Below are positions 1 through 5,761 of a DNA stretch of 5,761 nucleotides, one piece after another; position 1 is the stretch's first letter, and each line of letters starts with the position of its first letter. Source of the DNA: SAR116 cluster bacterium (GTDB lineage Bacteria; Pseudomonadota; Alphaproteobacteria; Puniceispirillales; UBA1172); assembly GCA_002691725.1 (NCBI GenBank), contig NZIT01000056.1, positions 8,002 to 13,762 of the forward strand, given 5' to 3'. The notes under the pieces are model-generated. The model searched no databases. It had not been told where the DNA came from and worked only from the letters and a program-made list of their open reading frames with translations. Position numbers and translations under genes: made by a program.

Positions 1-732
1 GGGCGTCTTTTGGCAGAGCGCTTGCCTGTCCATATCGGCAACTTTAATGATTATCTTGATGCGCTGGAGGCGGTGCTGAACGCAACGGGTATCCTGCGCG
101 GCAGGCCGGTTATCCTGTTTGGTCATTCCATGGGTGGGCATTTGGCGTTACGCGCCCTAAAACATATCCCTGACCTTGATATTAAAGGCATAGTGCTTTC
201 CGCCCCCATGATGCAATTAGCGCTATCGCCAAGCTGGTTTATCAGGCCAGCATTGCAGGTGTTAATGATGCTGGGTTTTGCCAAAAAGCCAGTCTCAGCC
301 AAACATAATCGGCCAGATGGTAATACATTTTATGATGATAATCCGCTAACAACCGATGCTGATGGCTATGCGGTGATGCCGCAATTATGGCAACGCTATC
401 CCATGGCTAAAACGTATGAACCTACCTATGGCTGGGTCAAGGCGGCGTATCAATCTTGCGCACGGACAACGGCCTCAACGTCTTGGTTACATCATCTGTC
501 CTGCCCTATGCAAGCGCATATTCCTGCCGATGAACGTATTGTTGATGGCAAAATACAGAAATGGGCGGTTGACCAGATACCGCAATGTGAGAGCCATATT
601 TACCCTGCGGCGAGGCACGAATTGATGCTTGAACGGCCAGAGATCAGACAATCATTCTGGCATAATGTGATGCAGTTTCTGAAGCGGCTGGATGCGCTCC
701 CCGATACTTGTTCAGATATTGTCTTAGAATAA
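1..732 (+). CDS. Alpha/beta hydrolase, lysophospholipase (PldB)-like, 5' end cut by the window
   Basis: This is a serine hydrolase of the alpha/beta fold, probably acting on a lipid ester such as a lysophospholipid or monoacylglycerol; the exact substrate cannot be read from sequence. The reading frame is open from base 1 and encodes 243 residues here, so the N-terminus, including the oxyanion strand, lies outside the window. A TTG at 10 is not a credible start, because the sequence before it fits the family's conserved loop. The nucleophile elbow GHSMGGH is at residues 41-47 (Ser43). A lid-like variable region covers about 65-160. The acid is Asp177 or Asp182 in ADERIVD, a segment that resembles the ERIVD form seen in PldB-like proteins. 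The histidine is His206 in AARHELMLE. The triad is therefore complete and the C-terminus is intact. No signal peptide can be judged. The last 9 bp overlap the convergent nadK gene. Confidence 0.9.
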   Translation, partial: GRLLAERLPVHIGNFNDYLDALEAVLNATGILRGRPVILFGHSMGGHLALRALKHIPDLDIKGIVLSAPMMQLALSPSWFIRPALQVLMMLGFAKKPVSAKHNRPDGNTFYDDNPLTTDADGYAVMPQLWQRYPMAKTYEPTYGWVKAAYQSCARTTASTSWLHHLSCPMQAHIPADERIVDGKIQKWAVDQIPQCESHIYPAARHELMLERPEIRQSFWHNVMQFLKRLDALPDTCSDIVLE

Positions 733-1482
733 GAATTGCTCTTGCATCGCCCGTTCAGCCAAACCTTGACCGGGATCACTAAGAATAGTGTAGCTGATAT
801 TTTTATCCATTCTAATGTGAACAGTCGACACATCACGGATCTCTGTTCCATCAGCGGCCGCACTAGCTGGCCGAAAATCAGGTTCAATCATGGTTAAATA
901 CACATCAGCAGATTGTGGCAAGATCGCCCCTCGCCATCGCCGTGGACGGAAGGCACTAACCGGTGTCATGGCCAGAACTTCTGATCCGAGCGGGATAATT
1001 GGGCCATGCGCGGATAAATTATATGCGGTCGATCCAGCTGGTGTAGCGATAATCAGCCCATCACCAACCATTTCAGGCAGACGTTCAACCCCATCTATCG
1101 AAATCTTGCATTTGACCGCCTGATAGCTTTCTCTTGATATGGAAACTTCATTAATGCCGTGGGCGTGGTGAACCTCACCATGGATAGTATGCGCTGTCAT
1201 AGCGAGCGGATGGATGACCGTTGTCTCGGCTTTATTAATACATTCAACAAGGTCTTCCTGATGGAACACATTCATCAGAAAGCCAACCGTTCCGCAATTC
1301 ATCCCATAAACAGGGCGATTGACCGCAACAGATGCTTTTAACGTCTTTAGCATCTGCCCATCACCGCCTAAGGCGATAATGACATCACAATCCTCAAGCG
1401 CGTGCTGACCATATGCCTCAACCAGTTCGGTTAGCCGTTGTTGAGCCATTGGTTTATTTGATGCGGTAAAATGAAAGCGCAT
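724..1482 (-). CDS. nadK: NAD kinase (ATP-NAD kinase)
   Basis: NAD kinase phosphorylates the 2'-hydroxyl of the adenosine ribose of NAD+ using ATP (or polyphosphate in some members) and is the cell's source of NADP(H); it is cytosolic. The 252-residue product has the family signatures in order: GGDG at 39-42 with the catalytic Asp41, GTVGFL at 64-69, the NE pair at 111-112, GDG at 140-142, and the glycine-rich TPAGSTAYNLSAHGP segment at 147-161. The tail (AMQEQFLF) matches the short EQF-type ending common in alphaproteobacterial NadK. The length is shorter than the roughly 290 residues of E. coli NadK, mainly at the N-terminus, and is usual for this branch. The ATG start is supported by a good Shine-Dalgarno sequence six bases upstream. 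The gene is divergent from fdhD and convergent with the hydrolase gene. Its catalytic motifs are intact, so it is expected to be active. Confidence 0.97.
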   Translation of the reverse strand: MRFHFTASNKPMAQQRLTELVEAYGQHALEDCDVIIALGGDGQMLKTLKASVAVNRPVYGMNCGTVGFLMNVFHQEDLVECINKAETTVIHPLAMTAHTIHGEVHHAHGINEVSISRESYQAVKCKISIDGVERLPEMVGDGLIIATPAGSTAYNLSAHGPIIPLGSEVLAMTPVSAFRPRRWRGAILPQSADVYLTMIEPDFRPASAAADGTEIRDVSTVHIRMDKNISYTILSDPGQGLAERAMQEQFLF

Positions 1483-1488
1483 AATCCA

Positions 1489-1495
1489 TCCTCTT
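1489..1495 (-). promoter_or_regulatory. Ribosome binding site of nadK
   Basis: Read on the minus strand the sequence is AAGAGGA, followed by six bases and then the ATG at 1482-1480. It is the strongest Shine-Dalgarno match among the genes of this window and supports the chosen nadK start. Confidence 0.75.
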
Positions 1496-1505
1496 ATGAT
1501 GAACC

Positions 1506-1534
1506 CATAGCATATATTGTGTTAACTTGCTATG
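1506..1534. repeat. Inverted repeat (CATAGCA / TGCTATG) between nadK and fdhD, possible operator
   Basis: A perfect 7-bp inverted repeat has arms CATAGCA at 1506-1512 and TGCTATG at 1528-1534 around a 15-base spacer that contains the palindrome GTTAAC at 1521-1526. It lies in the only divergent intergenic region of the window. The same hexamer TGCTAT recurs at 1561-1566. The spacer length and the AT-rich centre suit a dimeric repressor or activator site better than an RNA hairpin, but this is inference. Seven-base arms can arise by chance. Confidence 0.4.
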
Positions 1535-1551
1535 CTGTGCGCGCTTTGTGC

Positions 1552-1579
1552 TTGTTTAATTGCTATCATTTCCTATCTT
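1552..1579 (+). promoter_or_regulatory. Weak promoter candidate for fdhD-mobA
   Basis: TTGTTT (1552-1557) and TATCTT (1574-1579), separated by 16 bases, make a poor sigma-70-like pair (three and four matches to consensus). It would start transcription close to the fdhD ATG at 1586. An alternative -10 is TATCAT at 1564-1569, without a good -35. No Shine-Dalgarno sequence precedes fdhD, so a start of transcription near the ATG, giving a very short or absent leader, would make sense. Only the need for some promoter in this region is firm. Confidence 0.25.
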
Positions 1580-1585
1580 TAATAT

Positions 1586-2473
1586 ATGAATAAACAAAAC
1601 AAACCCATGTCGGTCATCCCGCAACCTGATAATAGTGCGCTTGTCAAAATTGTTGAGGGAAGGGATGAGAATAACCAACTGGTCAAAGTGCCCGTGGTGA
1701 CTGAGCTTCCTTTAACCATCTTTCTCAATAGACAAGAAATCGTAACAACAATGACGCTTGGCGATTGGCCAGAATATCTGGCTGTCGGGTTTTTGAAGAA
1801 TCAAAACATGCTCAAGGATGATGATGTTATCACGGCTATTGATGTTGATAATGATCTCGGTGTGGTTGTTGTTAGGACAGAACGTGAAACAAATTACGAA
1901 GAAAAATTAAAGCAGAAAATCCAAACAAGTGGCTGTGCCCAAGGCACTCAGTTTGGTGATATGATGGATGCGATGGAAGATATATCGCTTAATCCAGATG
2001 CGCGGATACATATCTCTGACATGATGCGGCTGATTAAAACGATTAACACGATGCCGAGTTTATATCTTTCCGCAGGTGCTATTCATGGCTGTGTCTTAGC
2101 CGAGGGTGATCATGTACTGGCCTATATCGAAGATGTTGGTCGCCATAACGCGGTTGATAAGATTGCTGGATGGATGCGGCTTAATGATATTTCTGGCGGC
2201 AACAAGATTTTTTATACAACTGGCCGGTTGACCAGCGAGATGGTGATCAAAACCGTGCAGATGCAAATCCCGATTTTGGTATCACGCTCAGGTTTTACCC
2301 ATTCCGGCGTTGCGATGGCTGAACAAACGGGGCTAACCCTCATTGGCCGCGCCAGGGGAAAGCGGTTTACCGCCTTAACAGGCTGTCAGCGTATTATTGA
2401 TGATTACGATACATATGCAGATAATGGTGCTGATGATATAGCATCTCCGCAACGGGCGGCGTCACGGATATGA
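1586..2473 (+). CDS. fdhD: FdhD-family sulfurtransferase, formate dehydrogenase accessory protein
   Basis: FdhD moves sulfur from a cysteine desulfurase (IscS in E. coli) to the molybdenum cofactor and is required for active formate dehydrogenase; it acts in the cytoplasm. The 295-residue product shows the family blocks: the loop SGCAQGTQFGD around Cys117 (115-125), GAIHGCVLAEG (164-174), EDVGRHNAVDK (182-192), TTGRLTSEMV (211-220), VSRSGFTHSGVAMAE (232-246) and GLTLIGRARGKRF (249-261). E. coli FdhD has a CxxC at the first block (C121, C124); here the first Cys is kept and the second position is Gly120. The start is bounded by an in-frame TAA at 1580-1582, so the ATG at 1586 is the furthest possible start; an ATG at 1607 is the alternative, and neither has a clear Shine-Dalgarno sequence. 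The stop overlaps the mobA start. The related FdhD-like regulators of other molybdoenzymes cannot be fully excluded. Confidence 0.95.
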   Translation: MNKQNKPMSVIPQPDNSALVKIVEGRDENNQLVKVPVVTELPLTIFLNRQEIVTTMTLGDWPEYLAVGFLKNQNMLKDDDVITAIDVDNDLGVVVVRTERETNYEEKLKQKIQTSGCAQGTQFGDMMDAMEDISLNPDARIHISDMMRLIKTINTMPSLYLSAGAIHGCVLAEGDHVLAYIEDVGRHNAVDKIAGWMRLNDISGGNKIFYTTGRLTSEMVIKTVQMQIPILVSRSGFTHSGVAMAEQTGLTLIGRARGKRFTALTGCQRIIDDYDTYADNGADDIASPQRAASRI

Positions 2474-3132
2474 GTGCCGATTTACCCCCTCCCAAATCAC
2501 CGCATGTCGCCACTCAGCCTTTGCGTTCATCGGATGTCATGGCTGTGATTCTGGCTGGCGGTGAGGCGCGGCGCATGGGCGGTGGTGACAAGACATTGAT
2601 TGAACTTGGCGGCAAGCCTATTCTGCGTCATATTCTTGATCGTCTCACCCCGCAATGTAAGGATGTTATTATCAATGCTAATGGTGATCTGAACAGGTTC
2701 AAATCGTTTGGCCTGTCGGTGATAGCGGATCGACTTGATGGCTTTTTGGGGCCATTGGCGGGTATTTTGGCTGGGCTAGATGCGGCGGCGGCACAATATC
2801 CTAATAAAACTCATGTGCTTAGCCTGGCTGGTGATACGCCGTTTATTCCGCTTAATTTGGTTGAGCGAATGCTCAATAAAGCCAGCCCGACCGGGTTGGT
2901 TTGCGCGGCGTCAGGCGGCCGCACGCATCCGGTATTTGGGCTTTGGCCAGTTTCTATTCGCGCCGAATTACGCGATAAGCTGATTAATGATGGCATCCGT
3001 AAAATTGATGGCTTTACCGCTGCTTATGATGTTGAGATATGTCATTTTGATGGAATTCCTGATCCATTTTTTAATATCAATACGAGCGATGATAAAGACA
3101 AGGCAGATCGTATTCTCAGCCAAGTTCTGTAA
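2470..3132 (+). CDS. mobA: Molybdenum cofactor guanylyltransferase
   Basis: MobA joins GMP from GTP to molybdopterin-bound molybdenum, forming the molybdopterin guanine dinucleotide cofactor used by the DMSO reductase family, which includes formate dehydrogenases. The 220-residue protein is a nucleotidyltransferase with a Rossmann-like fold. The nucleotide-binding signature LAGGEARRMGGGDK is at 28-41, followed by GPLAGI at 94-99, the metal-binding AGDTPF at 120-125 (Asp122), THPVFGLW at 152-159 and the NINTSDD segment at 202-208. It begins inside the fdhD stop (ATGA), with no convincing Shine-Dalgarno sequence, so translation is probably coupled to fdhD. The roughly 22 residues before the first strand are proline-rich and longer than in E. 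coli MobA; an internal ATG at 2539 (Met24) would remove them, but the coupled start is more likely. A CTP-using MocA-type relative is less likely given the MobA-like GGGDK signature. Confidence 0.95.
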   Translation: MSADLPPPKSPHVATQPLRSSDVMAVILAGGEARRMGGGDKTLIELGGKPILRHILDRLTPQCKDVIINANGDLNRFKSFGLSVIADRLDGFLGPLAGILAGLDAAAAQYPNKTHVLSLAGDTPFIPLNLVERMLNKASPTGLVCAASGGRTHPVFGLWPVSIRAELRDKLINDGIRKIDGFTAAYDVEICHFDGIPDPFFNINTSDDKDKADRILSQVL

Positions 3133-3149
3133 TATAATCTCAGAAATGC

Positions 3150-3177
3150 TTGCATCATGGCAAAAGCTGGCTAGATT
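3150..3177 (+). promoter_or_regulatory. Promoter candidate for kdsD-queA-tgt
   Basis: TTGCAT (3150-3155, preceded by C as in alphaproteobacterial CTTG-type -35 boxes) and TAGATT (3172-3177), with a 16-base spacer, form a moderate sigma-70-like pair. Transcription would begin near 3184 and leave a leader of about 38 bases. The 89-bp gap after mobA has no convincing terminator, so read-through from fdhD-mobA is also possible. Confidence 0.35.
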
Positions 3178-3221
3178 AGCGCCTATATTAGCCTATTGAA
3201 AAATGGAAATGGTCATAGCCT

Positions 3222-4160
3222 ATGCTTGAAACGATACAGTTGTTAGCGGATACCTATAAAAACGCAATTGATCGGCTCGTTCAGCGGATGGATAAGCATT
3301 TTGATAAGGCTGTTGATATGATGCTTGAGGCATCAGGGCAGGTGATTGTCTGCGGGATGGGGAAATCTGGTCTGTTTGGTCAGAAAATATCATCGACTTT
3401 GGCCTCGACTGGAACGCCTAGTATTTTTCTTCATCCAGCAGAAGCTATTCATGGTGATTTAGGCCGGGTTCGCGCTAATGATGTGCTGGTGCTGATCTCT
3501 AATTCTGGAGAAACCGAGGAAATTATCCGATTGCTCCCTGCCTTTGAGCGTATCGGGCTGCCAAGCATTATCTTCACAGGGAATTTGAAATCTAGTTTAG
3601 CCAAACATAGTGATGTTGTGCTTGATATATCGGTTGATAGAGAGGCGTGTCCGCTTAATCTTGCTCCGACAACCTCTGGGTTAACGACTCTTGTTATGGG
3701 GGATGCGCTGGCTATTGCTTTGATGGAAAAGCGCGGTTTCAAAGTCGAAGATTTTGCCGCCACCCATCCTGGTGGGGCGCTGGGTAAGCGGCTTCTGGCA
3801 AGGGTCAGCGATCAGATGATCACAGAAAAACTGCCTTTTGTTCCCCCTAATATGCCAATGTCATCGGTTATTGTTGCTATGACTGAGGGCAGGCTTGGCA
3901 TCGCGCTTGTCGGCACGCCTGAAAAGTTAGATGGTATCATTACTGATGGGGATTTGCGCCGTGCGATTGGTGATCAGATTGATTTTCAGCAGACGCAAGC
4001 CGAAGGTCTGATGTCACCAAATCCGCTGACAGTTCGACCTGAAACCAAAATAACAGAAGCCGAAGCCAAAATGCAAGAGGCGCGTGTCCAGTGTCTTATT
4101 GTGGTTGATGATAAGCAACATGTATGCGGTGTTGTGCAGATTTTTCAGCCGATATCATGA
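3222..4160 (+). CDS. kdsD: D-arabinose 5-phosphate isomerase (KpsF/GutQ family)
   Basis: This enzyme interconverts D-ribulose 5-phosphate and D-arabinose 5-phosphate, the first step to Kdo, the sugar linking lipid A to the lipopolysaccharide core. The 312-residue protein has an N-terminal SIS domain (about 35-170) and two CBS domains (about 195-250 and 260-309). GMGKSG is at 45-50, SNSGETEE at 93-100, EACPLNLAPT at 141-150 and THPGGALGKRL at 181-191. Lys48, Glu100, Glu141 and His182 match the E. coli KdsD catalytic set Lys59, Glu111, Glu152, His193 with a constant offset of 11, so activity is expected. The C-terminus ends as VVQIFQPIS, a few residues earlier than the usual HDLLRAG-type end. 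The Shine-Dalgarno sequence is weak (GGAA at 3205). The stop overlaps the queA start by 4 bp. The capsule paralogue KpsF or the sugar-alcohol paralogue GutQ would look similar, but no capsule or glucitol genes are nearby. Confidence 0.94.
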   Translation: MLETIQLLADTYKNAIDRLVQRMDKHFDKAVDMMLEASGQVIVCGMGKSGLFGQKISSTLASTGTPSIFLHPAEAIHGDLGRVRANDVLVLISNSGETEEIIRLLPAFERIGLPSIIFTGNLKSSLAKHSDVVLDISVDREACPLNLAPTTSGLTTLVMGDALAIALMEKRGFKVEDFAATHPGGALGKRLLARVSDQMITEKLPFVPPNMPMSSVIVAMTEGRLGIALVGTPEKLDGIITDGDLRRAIGDQIDFQQTQAEGLMSPNPLTVRPETKITEAEAKMQEARVQCLIVVDDKQHVCGVVQIFQPIS

Positions 4161-5200
4161 AACTTGATGATTTTGATTATAAGCTGCCAGCAGAGGCAAT
4201 CGCGCATAAACCGGTGAGCCCACGGCATCAGGCAAAATTGCTTGATATGCGGCAACATGATCTGCAAGACAAGCATATTATAGACTTGCCATCATATCTT
4301 AATAGTGATGATTTAATCATTGTAAATAATACAAAAGTTATACCTGCACGTTTAAGGGGAAAGCGTGGAGAGGCTGGCATTTCTATCACCCTGCATCAGC
4401 AAATATCTCGCGATCAATGGCGTGTATTTGCTAAGCCAGCAAAGAAACTTCGTCTCAATGATGAGGTGATTTTTGCCCCTGATTTTGTAGCCAGGGTGAC
4501 GTCTATTGGTGATGATGGGCAAAGAGAATTACAATTTAACTGCTCAGGTGGTGAATTGGTAATGGCATTGCATAGGCATGGCACGATGCCATTGCCGCCA
4601 TATATTCCGCGACCAGATGTGGCGGATGCGGATGATGAGCATGATTATCAAACCCTGTTTGCGCGCCATGAAGGTGCTGTTGCGGCACCAACGGCTGGAT
4701 TACATTTTGATGAAACGCTGATGGATGCGCTGGCGGCTCGCCATATTCCGATTAGGGAAGTCACTCTGCATGTTGGAGCAGGGACGTTTTTACCGGTCAA
4801 GGTGGATAATCCACGGCACCATATTATGCATAGCGAGTGGGGGGAGATATCGGCAGAGACGGCGGATGCTGTTAATTCTTGTCGCCAGCGCGGGGGACGT
4901 ATTGTTGCGATTGGCACAACGTCACTTCGCCTGCTTGAAAGCTGTTGGCGTGATCATGGTGATATTCGCCCCTATCAAGCGGAAACCGATTTGTTTATTC
5001 TGCCCGGATATCAGTTTGGGGTTGTCGATATGTTGATGACGAATTTTCATCTGCCGCGTTCGACTCTATTGATGTTGGTATTTGCATTTGCTGGTGAAGA
5101 TTTGGTCAGACGCGGCTATCAGCATGCGCTCAGCCATGGATATCGGTTTTTTTCATATGGTGATGCCTGTTTAATGGAGCGACAGCATGACAAATCCTGA
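4157..5200 (+). CDS. queA: S-adenosylmethionine:tRNA ribosyltransferase-isomerase
   Basis: QueA transfers and rearranges the ribosyl group of S-adenosylmethionine onto 7-aminomethyl-7-deazaguanine in the wobble position of tRNA, giving epoxyqueuosine. The 347-residue product is close to the 356 of E. coli QueA. It starts [11 protein letters not shown], as the family does, and contains [12 protein letters not shown] (55-66), [12 protein letters not shown] (142-153), [14 protein letters not shown] (173-186), [12 protein letters not shown] (203-214), HHIMHSEW (221-228), [10 protein letters not shown] (253-262), [13 protein letters not shown] (295-307) and YRFFSYGDA (329-337). The ATG at 4157 is preferred over an in-frame ATG at 4124, because the extra 11 residues do not resemble the family and lie inside kdsD. 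The ATGA overlap with kdsD and the lack of a Shine-Dalgarno sequence indicate translational coupling. It overlaps the next gene, tgt, which carries out the preceding reaction. Confidence 0.97.
   Translation: MKLDDFDYKLPAEAIAHKPVSPRHQAKLLDMRQHDLQDKHIIDLPSYLNSDDLIIVNNTKVIPARLRGKRGEAGISITLHQQISRDQWRVFAKPAKKLRLNDEVIFAPDFVARVTSIGDDGQRELQFNCSGGELVMALHRHGTMPLPPYIPRPDVADADDEHDYQTLFARHEGAVAAPTAGLHFDETLMDALAARHIPIREVTLHVGAGTFLPVKVDNPRHHIMHSEWGEISAETADAVNSCRQRGGRIVAIGTTSLRLLESCWRDHGDIRPYQAETDLFILPGYQFGVVDMLMTNFHLPRSTLLMLVFAFAGEDLVRRGYQHALSHGYRFFSYGDACLMERQHDKS
5176..5179 (+). promoter_or_regulatory. Ribosome binding site of tgt
   Basis: GGAG lies seven bases before the ATG at 5187, inside the end of queA. 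It fixes the tgt start and allows independent initiation in addition to coupling with queA. Confidence 0.65.
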
Positions 5201-5761
5201 CTTTCAGTTTTCGCTTTTGAACAGTGATGGCGGCGCTCGTCGCGGCCGTCTTAACACTGCTCATGGGGTGATTGAAACGCCTGTATTCATGCCGGTTGGC
5301 ACAGCTGCCACGGTGAAAGCCATGACGGTTGATGATGTCTGGGCAACTGGCGCCATGATCATTCTTGCTAATACCTATCATTTGATGCTTCGACCGGGGG
5401 CTGAACGTGTGGAAAGGCTAGGTGGTGTTCGTCGGATGATGGGATGGGATGGCCCTTTGCTAACCGATTCTGGCGGCTTTCAGGTTATGTCGCTGGGTAA
5501 TTTGCGAAAGATTGATGAGGATGGTGTCACCTTCAAATCACATCTAGATGGGTCAAAGCACCGCCTAACCCCGGAACGGTCTACCGATATTCAGCGCATG
5601 CTTGATGCGACAATTACGATGGCATTTGATGAATGTACGCCATTTCCGGCTGAGCATGATGTGGCCGCCACCTCAATGCGGTTATCAATGGATTGGGCAG
5701 AACGCTGCCGTGCGGCTTTTGTCAAAAGACAGGGTTATGGTCAGTTTGGCATTGTTCAGGG
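5187..5761 (+). CDS. tgt: tRNA-guanine transglycosylase (queuine/preQ1), 3' end cut by the window
   Basis: Tgt exchanges guanine 34 in the anticodon of tRNAs for Asp, Asn, His and Tyr with the queuosine precursor preQ1; QueA then acts on the product. The frame runs from the ATG at 5187 through the right edge: 191 codons and two bases, about half of the roughly 375-residue family length. Visible motifs are [17 protein letters not shown] (30-46), [11 protein letters not shown] (61-71), [12 protein letters not shown] (92-103, Asp94 being the conserved substrate-pocket aspartate), [10 protein letters not shown] (121-130), [10 protein letters not shown] (145-154, Asp148) and the beginning of GIVQG at 188. 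The second catalytic aspartate and the zinc-binding cysteines lie beyond the window. The first 14 bp overlap the end of queA in another frame. Bacterial Tgt is far more likely than the archaeal type, given the size of the N-terminal region and its pairing with queA. Confidence 0.97.
   Translation, partial: MTNPDFQFSLLNSDGGARRGRLNTAHGVIETPVFMPVGTAATVKAMTVDDVWATGAMIILANTYHLMLRPGAERVERLGGVRRMMGWDGPLLTDSGGFQVMSLGNLRKIDEDGVTFKSHLDGSKHRLTPERSTDIQRMLDATITMAFDECTPFPAEHDVAATSMRLSMDWAERCRAAFVKRQGYGQFGIVQ

Noticed and set aside
600..887. Minus-strand open frame crossing the hydrolase-nadK junction
   Set aside because: It is antisense to the hydrolase end and out of frame with nadK, both of which are supported by family motifs.
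890..1341. Plus-strand open frames at 890-1123 and 1159-1341
   Set aside because: They lie wholly antisense to the well-conserved nadK gene, and their translations show no recognisable domain.
854..2922. Two GCGGCCGC palindromes (854-861 and 2915-2922)
   Set aside because: Both lie within coding sequence where alanine, glycine and arginine codons explain them; there is no sign of a repeat family.
3169..3193. GGCTA ... TAGCC inverted repeat after mobA as a terminator
   Set aside because: The stem is only 5 bp with a 15-base loop and no following run of T; it also overlaps the promoter candidate.
3449..3763. Minus-strand open frame inside kdsD
   Set aside because: It is complementary to the conserved SIS domain; its openness follows from kdsD codon usage.
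4124..4156. Upstream in-frame ATG giving QueA an 11-residue extension
   Set aside because: The added residues do not resemble any QueA N-terminus, whereas the ATG at 4157 gives the family-typical beginning and a standard ATGA overlap with kdsD.
4648..5381. Open frames at 4648-4917 (minus), 4725-5036 (plus) and 5130-5381 (minus)
   Set aside because: All overlap queA or tgt, whose products match their families over the whole stretch; the alternatives show no domain.
1..5761. CRISPR array, insertion sequence, tRNA or phage-type genes
   Set aside because: Almost every base is in a recognised housekeeping gene; no spaced repeats, transposase motifs, terminal repeats or tRNA-like folds were seen.

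Overview
The window looks like ordinary chromosomal DNA of a Gram-negative bacterium, most likely an alphaproteobacterium. The evidence for Gram-negative is a Kdo-pathway isomerase (lipopolysaccharide core). The alphaproteobacterial guess rests on the short NAD kinase ending in an EQF-type tail, on an FdhD of the 'GCxQGT' type, and on the style of the PldB-like hydrolase. Base composition appears moderate (mid-to-high 40s % GC by eye), so a marine lineage with reduced GC, such as SAR116-like bacteria, is possible. That is inference, not something the sequence proves.

Layout, left to right. (1) 1-732, plus strand: the 3' part of an alpha/beta hydrolase gene (lysophospholipase/PldB-like), cut by the left edge. 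(2) 724-1482, minus strand: nadK (NAD kinase), convergent with the hydrolase gene and overlapping its tail by 9 bp. (3) 1483-1585: a divergent intergenic region with an inverted repeat and a third copy of the same TGCTAT motif. (4) 1586-2473 and 2470-3132, plus strand: fdhD and mobA, overlapping by 4 bp (ATGA). (5) 3133-3221: an 89-bp gap with a weak promoter candidate. (6) 3222-4160, 4157-5200 and 5187-5761, plus strand: kdsD, queA and tgt, overlapping by 4 bp and 14 bp; tgt is cut by the right edge.

Two functional pairs stand out. FdhD and MobA both mature the molybdenum cofactor of formate dehydrogenase-like enzymes: MobA attaches the nucleotide to form the guanine-dinucleotide cofactor, and FdhD is the sulfur-transfer factor that activates the enzyme. 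No formate dehydrogenase structural gene lies in the window. Tgt and QueA are successive steps of queuosine synthesis on tRNA: base exchange at G34, then addition of the epoxycyclopentanediol. KdsD shares their transcript by position but belongs to lipopolysaccharide synthesis. 

I found no mobile element, CRISPR array, RNA gene, phage gene or defence system, and nothing I would call a previously undescribed system. The most interesting points are modest: the three-copy motif between nadK and fdhD, the missing second cysteine of the FdhD CxxC site, and the coupling of kdsD to the queuosine genes. There is no gene-free stretch longer than about 100 bp.
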